Source: OLB6 sp964467455
GTDB lineage: Bacteria; Bacteroidota; Ignavibacteria; Kapaibacteriales; Kapaibacteriaceae
Length of the DNA: 64,000 nucleotides
Assembly (NCBI GenBank): GCA_964467455.1
Contig: CAYXQJ010000004.1
Span: 121,546-185,545 of the forward strand
Direction: 5' to 3'
Shown: in pieces, positions 52,655 to 61,072 of the stretch
Layout of the letters: each line of letters opens with the position of its first letter
Position numbering within the stretch: the first letter of the stretch is position 1
The notes under the pieces: model-generated
What the model saw: the letters and a program-made list of their open reading frames with translations, nothing else
What the model was told of the DNA's origin: nothing
The model's database searches: none
Made by a program: the position numbers and the translations under genes

Positions 52655-52738
52655 GGGCGAGTGCTGAAATTGGCAGACAGGCGGGTCTCAGAAGCCCGTG
52701 TCGGTTACGACGTGTGGGTTCAAGTCCCACCTCGCCCA
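52655..52738 (+). tRNA. tRNA-Leu (anticodon CAG)
   Basis: Acceptor GGGCGAG pairs with CTCGCCC; the anticodon loop is CTCAGAA; a class II variable arm is present, and the T-loop is TTCAAGT. It starts 8 bp after tRNA-Ser, so both probably come from one transcript. Confidence 0.95.
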
Positions 52739-52789
52739 CAAGTGATCATTCACGGCGCACCAACACGAGTGCGCCGTTCGTGTTTATAG

Positions 52790-53722
52790 GTGTCCGTGGA
52801 TCTTGGATCGACCATATCGCCTCGGCAACGCACAACGTTCTGGAAGGAGATCGACAACCTCCGGATCCGTCAGGGGGCGAGTGCTGACCTCAAGCACCGA
52901 TCCACAGAATACACCGGTTCGGTGATCATCAAAGATGCGGCCGATGACCTTCTACACTGGGGCATCACACAATTGGCGCTGTTGCAGGATCGGTTGTATG
53001 CTGATAACCGACATAGTCTGTTGATCGTCCTCCAAGCCATGGATGCCGCCGGCAAGGACGGCGCCGTCAAACACATCACGTCCGGTTTGAATCCACAGGG
53101 AGTCAAGGTCACGTCCTTCAAGCGGCCATCCGAGGAAGAACTCGACCACGACTTCTTATGGCGTCATTACAAGGCACTCCCGCCGCGTGGAGAGATCGGC
53201 ATCTTCAACCGATCACACTACGAGAACGTCTTGGTCAGCCGCGTTCATCCAGAACTCGTCCTCGCAGAGAACCTTCCGAGTGTCCGTTCCTTGCGCGATG
53301 TCAATGCTTCGTTTTGGAAGGAACGATTTCACATCATCCGACAGTTTGAAAATATCGCTGCCGCGAACGGAACCGTCATCCTGAAGTTTTATCTCCATAT
53401 CAGCAAAGCCGAACAACGTCGACGCCTCATCGCCCGCATCGACGATGCCGACAAGAATTGGAAGTTCAACGCTGCCGACGTTGAAGAACGACGCTACTGG
53501 AAGAAGTACGTCCAGGCCTACGAAGAAGCGATCACGGCAACATCAACGGAGCATGCGCCATGGTTCGTGATCCCCGCCGACAACAAGTGGTATGCTCGGA
53601 TCGCCATGGCTGCCGTCATCTACCGTCATCTTGATCGCCTCGGACTTGAATACCCCAAGGTCACCGCTGCCCAACGTAAACAGCTGCTCAAGGCACGCAC
53701 CTTTCTTGAAGGGGGCAGGTGA
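52790..53722 (+). CDS. ppk2: polyphosphate kinase 2 family protein
   Basis: The protein has 310 residues. PPK2 enzymes move phosphate between polyphosphate and nucleotides. Walker A is LQAMDAAGKDGAVKH, Walker B is GIFNRSHYENVLVSRVHPE, and the lid has RRRLIARIDDADKNWKF. Which nucleotide (NMP or NDP) it uses cannot be decided by eye. The GTG start at 52790 has TAGG upstream. Its stop overlaps the start of the esterase gene. Confidence 0.93.
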   Translation: MSVDLGSTISPRQRTTFWKEIDNLRIRQGASADLKHRSTEYTGSVIIKDAADDLLHWGITQLALLQDRLYADNRHSLLIVLQAMDAAGKDGAVKHITSGLNPQGVKVTSFKRPSEEELDHDFLWRHYKALPPRGEIGIFNRSHYENVLVSRVHPELVLAENLPSVRSLRDVNASFWKERFHIIRQFENIAAANGTVILKFYLHISKAEQRRRLIARIDDADKNWKFNAADVEERRYWKKYVQAYEEAITATSTEHAPWFVIPADNKWYARIAMAAVIYRHLDRLGLEYPKVTAAQRKQLLKARTFLEGGR

Positions 53723-54519
53723 TGCGTTACACACTCATTGCCCTCATCATCGTTTCCTCGCTGGCGCTCGGAATGACACCCTTTAGGTCGCCCGTAGGGT
53801 CGCCTGAAAGGTCGCACGACAGTGTCATGTATACACTACAGGTGCGCATGGCGAAGTACCATGTGATCCTGCCATCGGAGATGAAGCCGGCGCAGACCTT
53901 TCCGGCCGTCTTGGTCTTGCACGGTAATGGCCACACGCCGGAGTTCATGATGCAGTGGGTCCGGTCGATGAAACTGGATTCCGTGATCTTCATTTTCCCG
54001 GAAGCCCCCTATCCAAAGTATGACGAGATCATTGCGACAAAGAAGGTCAAGCTGAGTGCATCGGGGGAGGGTATCGGCATGCCCGATTCGCTGATGTCGG
54101 AGGTGGTGAAGGCCTCGGCGGCCTGGTATCATGATGCCTTGACGGATGCGTCGGCACGGCTGCCGATCTCGAAGGTCAAGCCCATTGTGCTGGGATTCAG
54201 TCAGGGTGGGTTCTACTCCTATGTGCTGGCAACGCGCTATCCGTGGACCTTCCAGAGTGTGGTCTCGGTCTGTGCCAGCATGTACGACTACGGGCATGCC
54301 GTGGAGCACTTTGACGACCTCGCCAAGTACGGGATCGATGTGCTGATCACGCATGGTCGGCAGGACACGACGGTGCGGTTCCAAACGGGTGAGCTCATCA
54401 AGGCGGCATTGGAACGGAATAACGTCTCCCACACGTTCCTGCCCTTCGATGGAGGGCACTGGCCGACCCCGGAAGTATCGGAGCAGATCGCTGCCTACAT
54501 CCGCCAACGTCTTCGATAA
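53722..54519 (+). CDS. secreted alpha/beta-hydrolase (phospholipase/carboxylesterase type)
   Basis: The protein has 265 residues. A signal peptide (MRYTLIALIIVSSLALG) is followed by a repeat-encoded stretch (FRSPVGSPERSH). The fold has VLVLHGNGHTPEFM (oxyanion loop), nucleophile Ser in LGFSQGGFYS, Asp in THGRQDTTV and His in DGGHWP, a complete triad of the YpfH/phospholipase-carboxylesterase family. The ATG at 53722 overlaps the ppk2 stop (TGATG). The substrate is unknown. Confidence 0.87.
   Translation: MRYTLIALIIVSSLALGMTPFRSPVGSPERSHDSVMYTLQVRMAKYHVILPSEMKPAQTFPAVLVLHGNGHTPEFMMQWVRSMKLDSVIFIFPEAPYPKYDEIIATKKVKLSASGEGIGMPDSLMSEVVKASAAWYHDALTDASARLPISKVKPIVLGFSQGGFYSYVLATRYPWTFQSVVSVCASMYDYGHAVEHFDDLAKYGIDVLITHGRQDTTVRFQTGELIKAALERNNVSHTFLPFDGGHWPTPEVSEQIAAYIRQRLR
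53785..53816. repeat. AGGTCGCC array at the 5' end of the esterase gene
   Basis: Three 11-12-bp units (AGGTCGCCCGT, AGGGTCGCCTGAA, AGGTCGCAC) lie in frame right after the signal peptide. It is the same family as the array at the start of tilS (6369-6465), 47 kb away. Confidence 0.8.
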
Positions 54520-54540
54520 ATTTTTCGGTAATTTCACAGC

Positions 54541-55836
54541 ATGAATCAGATCTCCGTTACCAACACGTCGACCATCGAACGTGTCCAAAAGCTGCGTCAG
54601 AACAAGATCCTTCGCGAGGTCCAGGACAAGGACACCGTGGCCATGTTCGAGGATCCGCTTGAGAACGATATGGTCTTGAACATGGGACCACAGCATCCGG
54701 CCACCCACGGGGTGTTGCGGGTGTTGCTGCGCCTTGACGGCGAGACCGTGGTGAAGTGTGTACCGGAGCTCGGATACCTGCACCGTGGTTTCGAGAAGTT
54801 GGCGGAGAACTCAACGTTCCATGAGTTCATTCCGCACACGGACCGACTCGACTACATCTCGCCGATGTCGAACAACGTCGCCTACTGCATGGCCGTTGAA
54901 AAGGCCTGCGGCATCGACGTTCCGGAGCGTGCTATTTGGGTGCGGATGTTGGTCAGCGAGATGGCGCGCATCTCCAACCACCTCCTCGCCATGGGCGCCA
55001 CGGCGATGGACGTGGGAGCCATGACGGTCTTCCTCTGGACGTTCACCGAACGCGAAAAACAGTACGACCTTTTTGAACGCATCTGTGGTGCACGATTCAC
55101 GACGTCCTTTGCACGTATTGGTGGTGTTGCCAACGACATCCCCGATGACGTGATGCGCGATGTGCGGGCATGGCTGAACGATCTACCGGACCGTATGATG
55201 GACGTGCAAAAACTTGTCAACCGCAACCGCATCTTCATCGATCGTATGGCCGGCGTCGGCCACATCACGGCGGAGAAGGCCATTGCCCTTGGTCTGACCG
55301 GTCCGACCTTGCGCGGCTCCGGTGTCGCCCGCGACCTGCGTCGCGACGAGCCGTACATGTATTACGATCAGATGGACTTCGACGTCATCACGCGTAATGA
55401 TGGTGACTGTTATTCACGCTACATGTGCCGTAATGCCGAGATCTGGGAATCGATGAAGATCTGTCATCAGATCTTGGACAAGCTCGAGACCACACCGCGT
55501 ACGCCGGTCCTCAACGAGGACGATCCCCGCAACGTGATGGCCCGCAAGCAGCAGGTCTACACGAAGATGGAAGAGCTGATCAACGACTTCATGTTGGTCA
55601 ACTTCGGTCAGCAGCCGCCGGTCGGCGAGACCTACACGGCCATCGAAGCACCGAAGGGTGAACTCGGCTTCTTCATCAGCAGCAACGGTACCGGTCATCC
55701 ATGGAAGATGAAGGTCCGTTCGCCATCATCGTCCAACCTCCAAGCCTTGAAGTTCATGGCCGAAGGCGCCATGGTCTCCGACGTGGTGGCGATCATTGGA
55801 TCGATCGATCCGGTGATGGGTGAAGCGGATAAATAA
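54541..55836 (+). CDS. nuoD: NADH-quinone oxidoreductase subunit D
   Basis: The protein has 431 residues. NuoD is the 49-kDa subunit of complex I near the quinone site. It has NMGPQHPATHGVLRVLLRLD, ELGYLHRGFEKLAEN, MSNNVAYCMAVEKACGI, DRMAGVGHITAEKA and the C-terminal SIDPVMGEADK (usually DPVMGECDR). The N-terminus is about 40 residues longer than the core. No other nuo genes are nearby; it lies between an esterase and trmH. Confidence 0.96.
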   Translation: MNQISVTNTSTIERVQKLRQNKILREVQDKDTVAMFEDPLENDMVLNMGPQHPATHGVLRVLLRLDGETVVKCVPELGYLHRGFEKLAENSTFHEFIPHTDRLDYISPMSNNVAYCMAVEKACGIDVPERAIWVRMLVSEMARISNHLLAMGATAMDVGAMTVFLWTFTEREKQYDLFERICGARFTTSFARIGGVANDIPDDVMRDVRAWLNDLPDRMMDVQKLVNRNRIFIDRMAGVGHITAEKAIALGLTGPTLRGSGVARDLRRDEPYMYYDQMDFDVITRNDGDCYSRYMCRNAEIWESMKICHQILDKLETTPRTPVLNEDDPRNVMARKQQVYTKMEELINDFMLVNFGQQPPVGETYTAIEAPKGELGFFISSNGTGHPWKMKVRSPSSSNLQALKFMAEGAMVSDVVAIIGSIDPVMGEADK

Positions 55837-55837
55837 G

Positions 55838-55886
55838 CAGCTAGTCGGCTAGAGAGCTAGAGAGGGCTAGATAGCTAGAGGGCTAG
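55838..55886. repeat. octamer array GGCTAGAG / AGCTAGAG
   Basis: Six units fill the space between the nuoD stop and the trmH start. It belongs to the same family as 27709-27756. Confidence 0.9.
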
Positions 55887-56486
55887 ATGCCAAATCCTGA
55901 TACGATACGTGCTGAGAGGGCGGCGCGCCTGGAGGGTGTACTGCGCAAACGTCAGCCGACGCTGACGGTGGTGTTCGAGAATGTGCATGACCCGCACAAT
56001 GTGAGTGCCGTGATCCGATCATGTGATGCTGTTGGTGTGTTCGAAGTACACGGCATCTATTATGGTCGGACGGAGTTCCCTGACCTTGGCGCGAAGAGTT
56101 CCGCGAGTGCGCGGAAGTGGATCGAACAACACCTGCATCAGAGCGTGGAAGAGTGTTATGCGCACCTCCGCGCAAAGGGCTTTCGCATCTTCACCACGCA
56201 CATGTCCAGCGATGCGGTGAATCTGTACGACATCGACCTGACACAAAAGGTGGCCCTCGTCTTTGGCAATGAACACGATGGCGTGTCCGAAGAAGCCCGC
56301 ACGCTTGCCGATGGCAACTTCCTCATACCGCAAGTGGGTGTGGTGCAGTCACTCAACATCAGTGTGGCCTGCGCCGTGACGTTATACGAAGCGCTCCGAC
56401 AGCGGATGGCTGCTGGCATGTACGATGCCGCGCAGTTCGATCCCGAACGACTGGACGTCTTGAAGAACGACTGGTTCAGTCGATAA
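55887..56486 (+). CDS. trmH: SpoU-family tRNA (guanosine-2'-O)-methyltransferase
   Basis: The protein has 199 residues. The SPOUT knot motifs are FENVHDPHNVSAVIRSCDAV, VALVFGNEHDGVSEEA and IPQVGVVQSLNISVACAV. The extra C-terminal helix (LRQRMAAGMYDAAQFDPERL) matches TrmH, which methylates G18 of tRNA. Its ATG directly follows a repeat array, so it has no clear ribosome site. The 3' end overlaps the convergent gene by 11 bp. Confidence 0.92.
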   Translation: MPNPDTIRAERAARLEGVLRKRQPTLTVVFENVHDPHNVSAVIRSCDAVGVFEVHGIYYGRTEFPDLGAKSSASARKWIEQHLHQSVEECYAHLRAKGFRIFTTHMSSDAVNLYDIDLTQKVALVFGNEHDGVSEEARTLADGNFLIPQVGVVQSLNISVACAVTLYEALRQRMAAGMYDAAQFDPERLDVLKNDWFSR

Positions 56487-58392
56487 CGATCAGCTTCGTG
56501 CTGGCACCAAGCTCTGACACCGTGCGAACCGCATAGACGCCGGAGGAGAATTGCGATCTATCGATCGTGTTGATGTCGGTTTGTGTTGACATCCACACAA
56601 GCTGTCCCTGCAGCGTCCACAGCTCCACTCGAATCGGGTTAGCACCAGTCGGTATTGATGGCCGTTCAGATACCGTCGTGACGATAGCTGCTCCCCCCAA
56701 GACCGCACGCATGACGGGGATCCACGTTCCTTGGCGATAGGTGTGTTCGCCCCTTGACGTACCTTCGACATCATTGTAGGTGTATGACATTCTCGCCTGA
56801 TGTCCCACAAAACCGTAGTTAGATCCACCTTGATGTGTAGTCGCAAAAGGAAAGGTTGGAGCGTCTCGTTTATAGTAGGTAAAAAACGTCGTTCTTCTGG
56901 TGAGATACCAACTAGGATCTGCGATGGTGTACAGGCCCCATTGTTGTTCATCGGCGACCAAGCACTGAATGGCCGCTCTTGAGGCGGTGGCGCAGAGGTT
57001 GAGTGGTTCGGGGCTGTGCTGTATCAAGTGCATCTCATAGAGCCCCGTATCGAGAACAATGCTTGCTGGTAGTTCATAGGTGCAGATCGAATCGAGTTCA
57101 ATTCCGCGGCTGGTTAGGCCAGGGCGAAACGTGAGTTGAGTGCCGGACACAAGTTCTGCCGAAAAGGAATCGATGACCTTGCGGATCATGACCTCGCATA
57201 CGGAGTCACGAACACTAGTGCGGTCGAAGGCAAACTGATAGCCGGTCAGTGTGTCGCGTACGTTCAATCGAAACGCCATCGAGATCCCCCAAGGTCCTTT
57301 GACAGTTGGATTCCGAATGCCCCCGTATCGGTCAATGCTATCACCTTTGGCAATGGACGAACCGGGGGCAGTGATCCCGAAGTTCGAGCCGACACCAAGT
57401 TCGTTCGCTACAACGTGATGTCCTTCAACCTCGTAGTTATCGTATGCAAGTGTCCGCCCTCGACGGATCGGCCTGATCCGGAGTAGTCGATCATTCGCAG
57501 GCTCAATGTCTTCGTGTGCAACACCATTCGAGCTGTCGATCACGGCGAACATGTCCAACGTATCGAGATCCCTTGTCAAGACTGACGAAAGATCCACTCC
57601 ATCCACTTCTGCCCACACTTGCGAGTAGGGGGCAAGCGAATCCACGTGCAGTCGATGTTCAAGAATGGGCGATGTAGCTCCGCGTTGTGAGATCCGGAGC
57701 ATAACCTTCACGTTCTTCGCCGTCTCTCGTGCGCGATTGGCGACACGTACCCGAAAGGGAAGTGATGTTGTCTGATGATACGGTAAGATCGACCATGAGT
57801 TTGGAAGTTCGATCTTCTCGATCACTAGGTCGCGCTGCTGATCGGTCAACAGTCGGTGCTCGGTCACGTCAAACGGATCCTCATCGTCAAAGCTCGTCCT
57901 CGCTGTGCCTCTGAGAATGATGCGATACCTGCAGCCTCTTCGATCCTCTTCCGTCTTCGGAAGGAGGTCGTCTGTTACGAGATAGGTGTACGAACGAAAG
58001 GCATCGGTGAACTCAGGTAGCCGTATGGAATCTTGCCTAATGGGATACAAGAGTCGAGTCCATCCTGATGATGGTGTGAACCATTCAACAACAAGGGTAT
58101 CACCGTGCACAGTGTTCCCTTTTGCTACTGGGATCTCCGGTCCACGAAGCGTATCATCGGCCCATCGTCGGTGCGTGTGGCCTGCAGGATACACTCTGCG
58201 TGCTCGAAAGGTAACGTCCACCGAGGTTGCAGCACCAATATCCATGACAGGGGATGTGAGCGTGTCCCCGGCAACAACACCGTCGTAGTACCGGCCCGTA
58301 CCGTCTCTTCGGTCGATCCGTACCGTGTCGGCGCCAAACAAGGCGCACGATGCCTCAAGCATAAGGATGAGCAAGAGGATAACGTTTTTCAC
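56476..58392 (-). CDS. large secreted protein with T9SS sorting domain
   Basis: The protein has 638 residues with a signal peptide (MKNVILLLILMLEASCALFG). The mature part is beta-rich and has segments with CARDB-like adhesion-domain features (LPFRVRVANRARETAKNVKV), but no enzyme motif. The end, LWTLQGQLVWMSTQTDINTI and SQFSSGVYAVRTVSE, is a T9SS type A sorting domain. The function is unknown. It is divergent from the patatin gene. Confidence 0.75.
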   Translation of the reverse strand: MKNVILLLILMLEASCALFGADTVRIDRRDGTGRYYDGVVAGDTLTSPVMDIGAATSVDVTFRARRVYPAGHTHRRWADDTLRGPEIPVAKGNTVHGDTLVVEWFTPSSGWTRLLYPIRQDSIRLPEFTDAFRSYTYLVTDDLLPKTEEDRRGCRYRIILRGTARTSFDDEDPFDVTEHRLLTDQQRDLVIEKIELPNSWSILPYHQTTSLPFRVRVANRARETAKNVKVMLRISQRGATSPILEHRLHVDSLAPYSQVWAEVDGVDLSSVLTRDLDTLDMFAVIDSSNGVAHEDIEPANDRLLRIRPIRRGRTLAYDNYEVEGHHVVANELGVGSNFGITAPGSSIAKGDSIDRYGGIRNPTVKGPWGISMAFRLNVRDTLTGYQFAFDRTSVRDSVCEVMIRKVIDSFSAELVSGTQLTFRPGLTSRGIELDSICTYELPASIVLDTGLYEMHLIQHSPEPLNLCATASRAAIQCLVADEQQWGLYTIADPSWYLTRRTTFFTYYKRDAPTFPFATTHQGGSNYGFVGHQARMSYTYNDVEGTSRGEHTYRQGTWIPVMRAVLGGAAIVTTVSERPSIPTGANPIRVELWTLQGQLVWMSTQTDINTIDRSQFSSGVYAVRTVSELGASTKLIVID

Positions 58393-58516
58393 GGTGATAC
58401 TCCTTCACTGAGTTCAACGGCACGTCAGCGTTGATACGACATTGTCAACATACGGAAAAGGACCAAGTACGATGTAAGGGGCGTATATTGACGGCAACTT
58501 TCTGGAGGGACCCTTC

Positions 58517-61072
58517 ATGCAGCAACCGTCTGACAAGAAGGCCGTGGCGTCGATCTATGAGGTGATCGCCAATGAACGATCCTACCTCGACGCTCGGCGC
58601 AACACCGTGGGCATCGATCCTGATTCGCCCCTTACCGGCATGGCGATCTCCGGTGGAGGGATCCGCAGTGCCACATTTGCCCTGGGCGTACTGCAGTCGA
58701 TGGCCGAGGCCGACAAGCTGAAGAACGTCGACTACCTCAGCACGGTCTCCGGCGGGGGATATATCGGGAGCTGCATGACGTCGCTGCTGACCGTGACCTC
58801 GGCGACCGATCCCAAACAAGCCACGAAGCTCAAAACGGGTCTGGGACCCGGGACCTTTCCGCTCACGAGTCTTGAAGCAGATGAAGGTGAAGAGTTTCAA
58901 GGGCTCTCCGGCCGACATCAGATGCACCATCTTCGTCGGGGCGGACGCTACCTCTCCGAACAGATGCGCACGGCATCACGCGCTTTTCAACGTCTGGTCG
59001 GTACGTTCACCGGCGGCATGATCCTGCACATCTCGATGTTCGCCATCGGCTACGTTGCCCTCGTATCCGCTGTACATCTTCTCTGTGTGCTGCTGACCGG
59101 TTCCGACAGTTTGCTGGAGGCCATGGTAAAACTCGGCTTTCAGCCAACAGCAGTGATCGATGCATACTCTTCCGTTGATGAACTCGTGTTGCGCATAGCT
59201 GAACATCTCGGCGCAACCTTCGCCGTGTTTGGTCCGTGGCATAGCGGAGCGTCTCTTTTTACACCGTTTCTGAACGACGGTGGGTTCTTGACCAGTATCG
59301 GACTCGGCATCGGTCTCGGCATCCTCGCCGTTGTTGGATGTTGGCCGGTGGTCTCGCCAACGGCCCATGCTCGTGTTGCGATGTTCTTTCGTGCCGATCG
59401 AGCCGGACAATCAGCCCGCTCCATGACGGAGCTGCTGTTCTTGCGCACGATCACGATCACGTATGCTGTGTCGGGCCTCATCTTGATGCTGCTCGCACGG
59501 CAGTTCCCTACATGGTCGTACTATTCCTCCAACGGCCACGCAGAACTCTACCTCCCAATTCCGATGGCCATTGCCTTCGCTGTGGTCGTCTTGATCGGTG
59601 CCGCCATCGTGGAGTCGCGCCTGCGCGACGTTGACGGCCGCCACCGTGTTGTACGCTCCTACTTGGGCACGCTGCGCGGGATGGGCGTGTCGTTCACGCT
59701 GCTCTCGATCAGCATTCCCGTGCTCCTCGTCATCCTCCACTCCATCAGCGCCGTGGATGGGGTCACCTTCTCCGTCTCTCTCGTTTCGCTTGCAGTAGGG
59801 GGCTCTGTGGCGGCCTCTTCAGAACGCAGCTCCAAGATCATGTCTGCCGTCATGAAATGGCTGCAGAACCACCCGTCGCTGATCTATGGTGGTGCTGCCC
59901 TTGCCGTACTCATCCTTCCGTTCGCGGGCTTGTCGCGCTGGTTGATGGATACGGTCTACCTCCACAGCAGTGTGTTCGATGTCGTGGTGATCATGATCAT
60001 CAGCAGCGGACTACTTGTCCTGCTGACCGTGTTGTTCGACGCGAATCGTCTCTCGCCCTTCCGCTTCTATCGCGACCGTATCGCCGAGGCCTTCCTACGC
60101 ACACAACGGATCCCCAAGAAAGAAGGCTTCGCCCAAACCATCCGCAGTGACGAAGACCTCAAGCTCAAAGACCTCGGACGCCGGACGATGGACGATGGAC
60201 GCTCTACGGACGCTGGACGCCGGACGCCGGACGCTCTTCTCGCGCCTTACCATCTCATTACCGCCGCCCTCAACCTTGAGCGTGCGAAAGGACTGTTGCG
60301 GGCCGACAGCAAGAGCATTCACTTCTTGTTCTCGCCGCGCTATGTAGGCAGTGATGAGACGGGCTACATCCCAACACCGGACGACGTCACCGTCGGCGAT
60401 GCCGTGGCTGTCTCCGGCGCTGCCGCCAGCAGTCTTGCCGGGCGATATTCATCGTTTGGACAGCGGTTCTTTTCGGTCTTGTTGAACATTCGCCTCGGAC
60501 AATGGATCATCAATCCACTATGGCATGTTTCACAGAAGGGGCTGTGGGGTTCAACCGAGATCTGGCTGCCGTATCTGATGCGTGAGGTGCTTGGAAGTGC
60601 TGATAGCACACACAAGCGCATCCACGTAAGTGACGGCGGACATACGGGCGACAACCTCGGTCTGCTGCCACTGTTGCAGCGTCAGTGTGCTGTGATCATC
60701 GTCATCGATGGAGAACAAGACAAGTCCTACACCTTCGGTTCGTTCAACCATGCGATCCGTCTTGCACTCGTTGAACACGATCATCGTATCGACATCAATC
60801 TCGATCCGATCGAGAAAGCCGAACGCAGTGTCGTGGTCGGCACCATCCACTATCGCGGTGGCGCCAAAGGCACGTTGTATTACGTCAAGTCATCGGTGAC
60901 GCGTCCCGACCCCGACGTCAACCTGCCGGAACACGTTGAGAATTACGACCGCATGGAACCCGACTTCCCGCATCAAAGCACCGGCGACCAGTTCTTCGAT
61001 CCGGAGCAGTTCGAGGCCTATCGCGCCCTCGGCGAATACGTCGGAGGTCAGTTGGTGCGTGCCTTGCCGTAA
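58517..61072 (+). CDS. patatin-like phospholipase with a multi-pass membrane insert
   Basis: The protein has 851 residues. The patatin N-terminal half has SGGGIRSATFALGVLQ (oxyanion GGGxR) and the nucleophile Ser78 in STVSGGGYIG. The catalytic Asp lies far away at residue 706 (SDGGHTGDNLG). Between them residues about 165-535 hold roughly eight hydrophobic segments, for example MILHISMFAIGYVALVSAVH and FDVVVIMIISSGLLVLLTVL. A soluble linker follows that includes a GGACGCC repeat array. It is an integral membrane lipid hydrolase by prediction. GGAGGG precedes the ATG. Confidence 0.85.
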   Translation: MQQPSDKKAVASIYEVIANERSYLDARRNTVGIDPDSPLTGMAISGGGIRSATFALGVLQSMAEADKLKNVDYLSTVSGGGYIGSCMTSLLTVTSATDPKQATKLKTGLGPGTFPLTSLEADEGEEFQGLSGRHQMHHLRRGGRYLSEQMRTASRAFQRLVGTFTGGMILHISMFAIGYVALVSAVHLLCVLLTGSDSLLEAMVKLGFQPTAVIDAYSSVDELVLRIAEHLGATFAVFGPWHSGASLFTPFLNDGGFLTSIGLGIGLGILAVVGCWPVVSPTAHARVAMFFRADRAGQSARSMTELLFLRTITITYAVSGLILMLLARQFPTWSYYSSNGHAELYLPIPMAIAFAVVVLIGAAIVESRLRDVDGRHRVVRSYLGTLRGMGVSFTLLSISIPVLLVILHSISAVDGVTFSVSLVSLAVGGSVAASSERSSKIMSAVMKWLQNHPSLIYGGAALAVLILPFAGLSRWLMDTVYLHSSVFDVVVIMIISSGLLVLLTVLFDANRLSPFRFYRDRIAEAFLRTQRIPKKEGFAQTIRSDEDLKLKDLGRRTMDDGRSTDAGRRTPDALLAPYHLITAALNLERAKGLLRADSKSIHFLFSPRYVGSDETGYIPTPDDVTVGDAVAVSGAAASSLAGRYSSFGQRFFSVLLNIRLGQWIINPLWHVSQKGLWGSTEIWLPYLMREVLGSADSTHKRIHVSDGGHTGDNLGLLPLLQRQCAVIIVIDGEQDKSYTFGSFNHAIRLALVEHDHRIDINLDPIEKAERSVVVGTIHYRGGAKGTLYYVKSSVTRPDPDVNLPEHVENYDRMEPDFPHQSTGDQFFDPEQFEAYRALGEYVGGQLVRALP
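60176..60235. repeat. heptamer array GGACGCC / GGACGAT inside the patatin gene
   Basis: Eight 7-bp units with one 4-bp interruption are translated in frame as GRRTMDDGRSTDAGRRTPD. The same units occur in ispG at 35267-35294. Confidence 0.92.

Noticed and set aside
54541..55836. nuoD as a hydrogenase large subunit (related family)
   Set aside because: The protein has no CxxC pairs for a NiFe centre and keeps the NuoD N-terminal NMGPQHPATHG.
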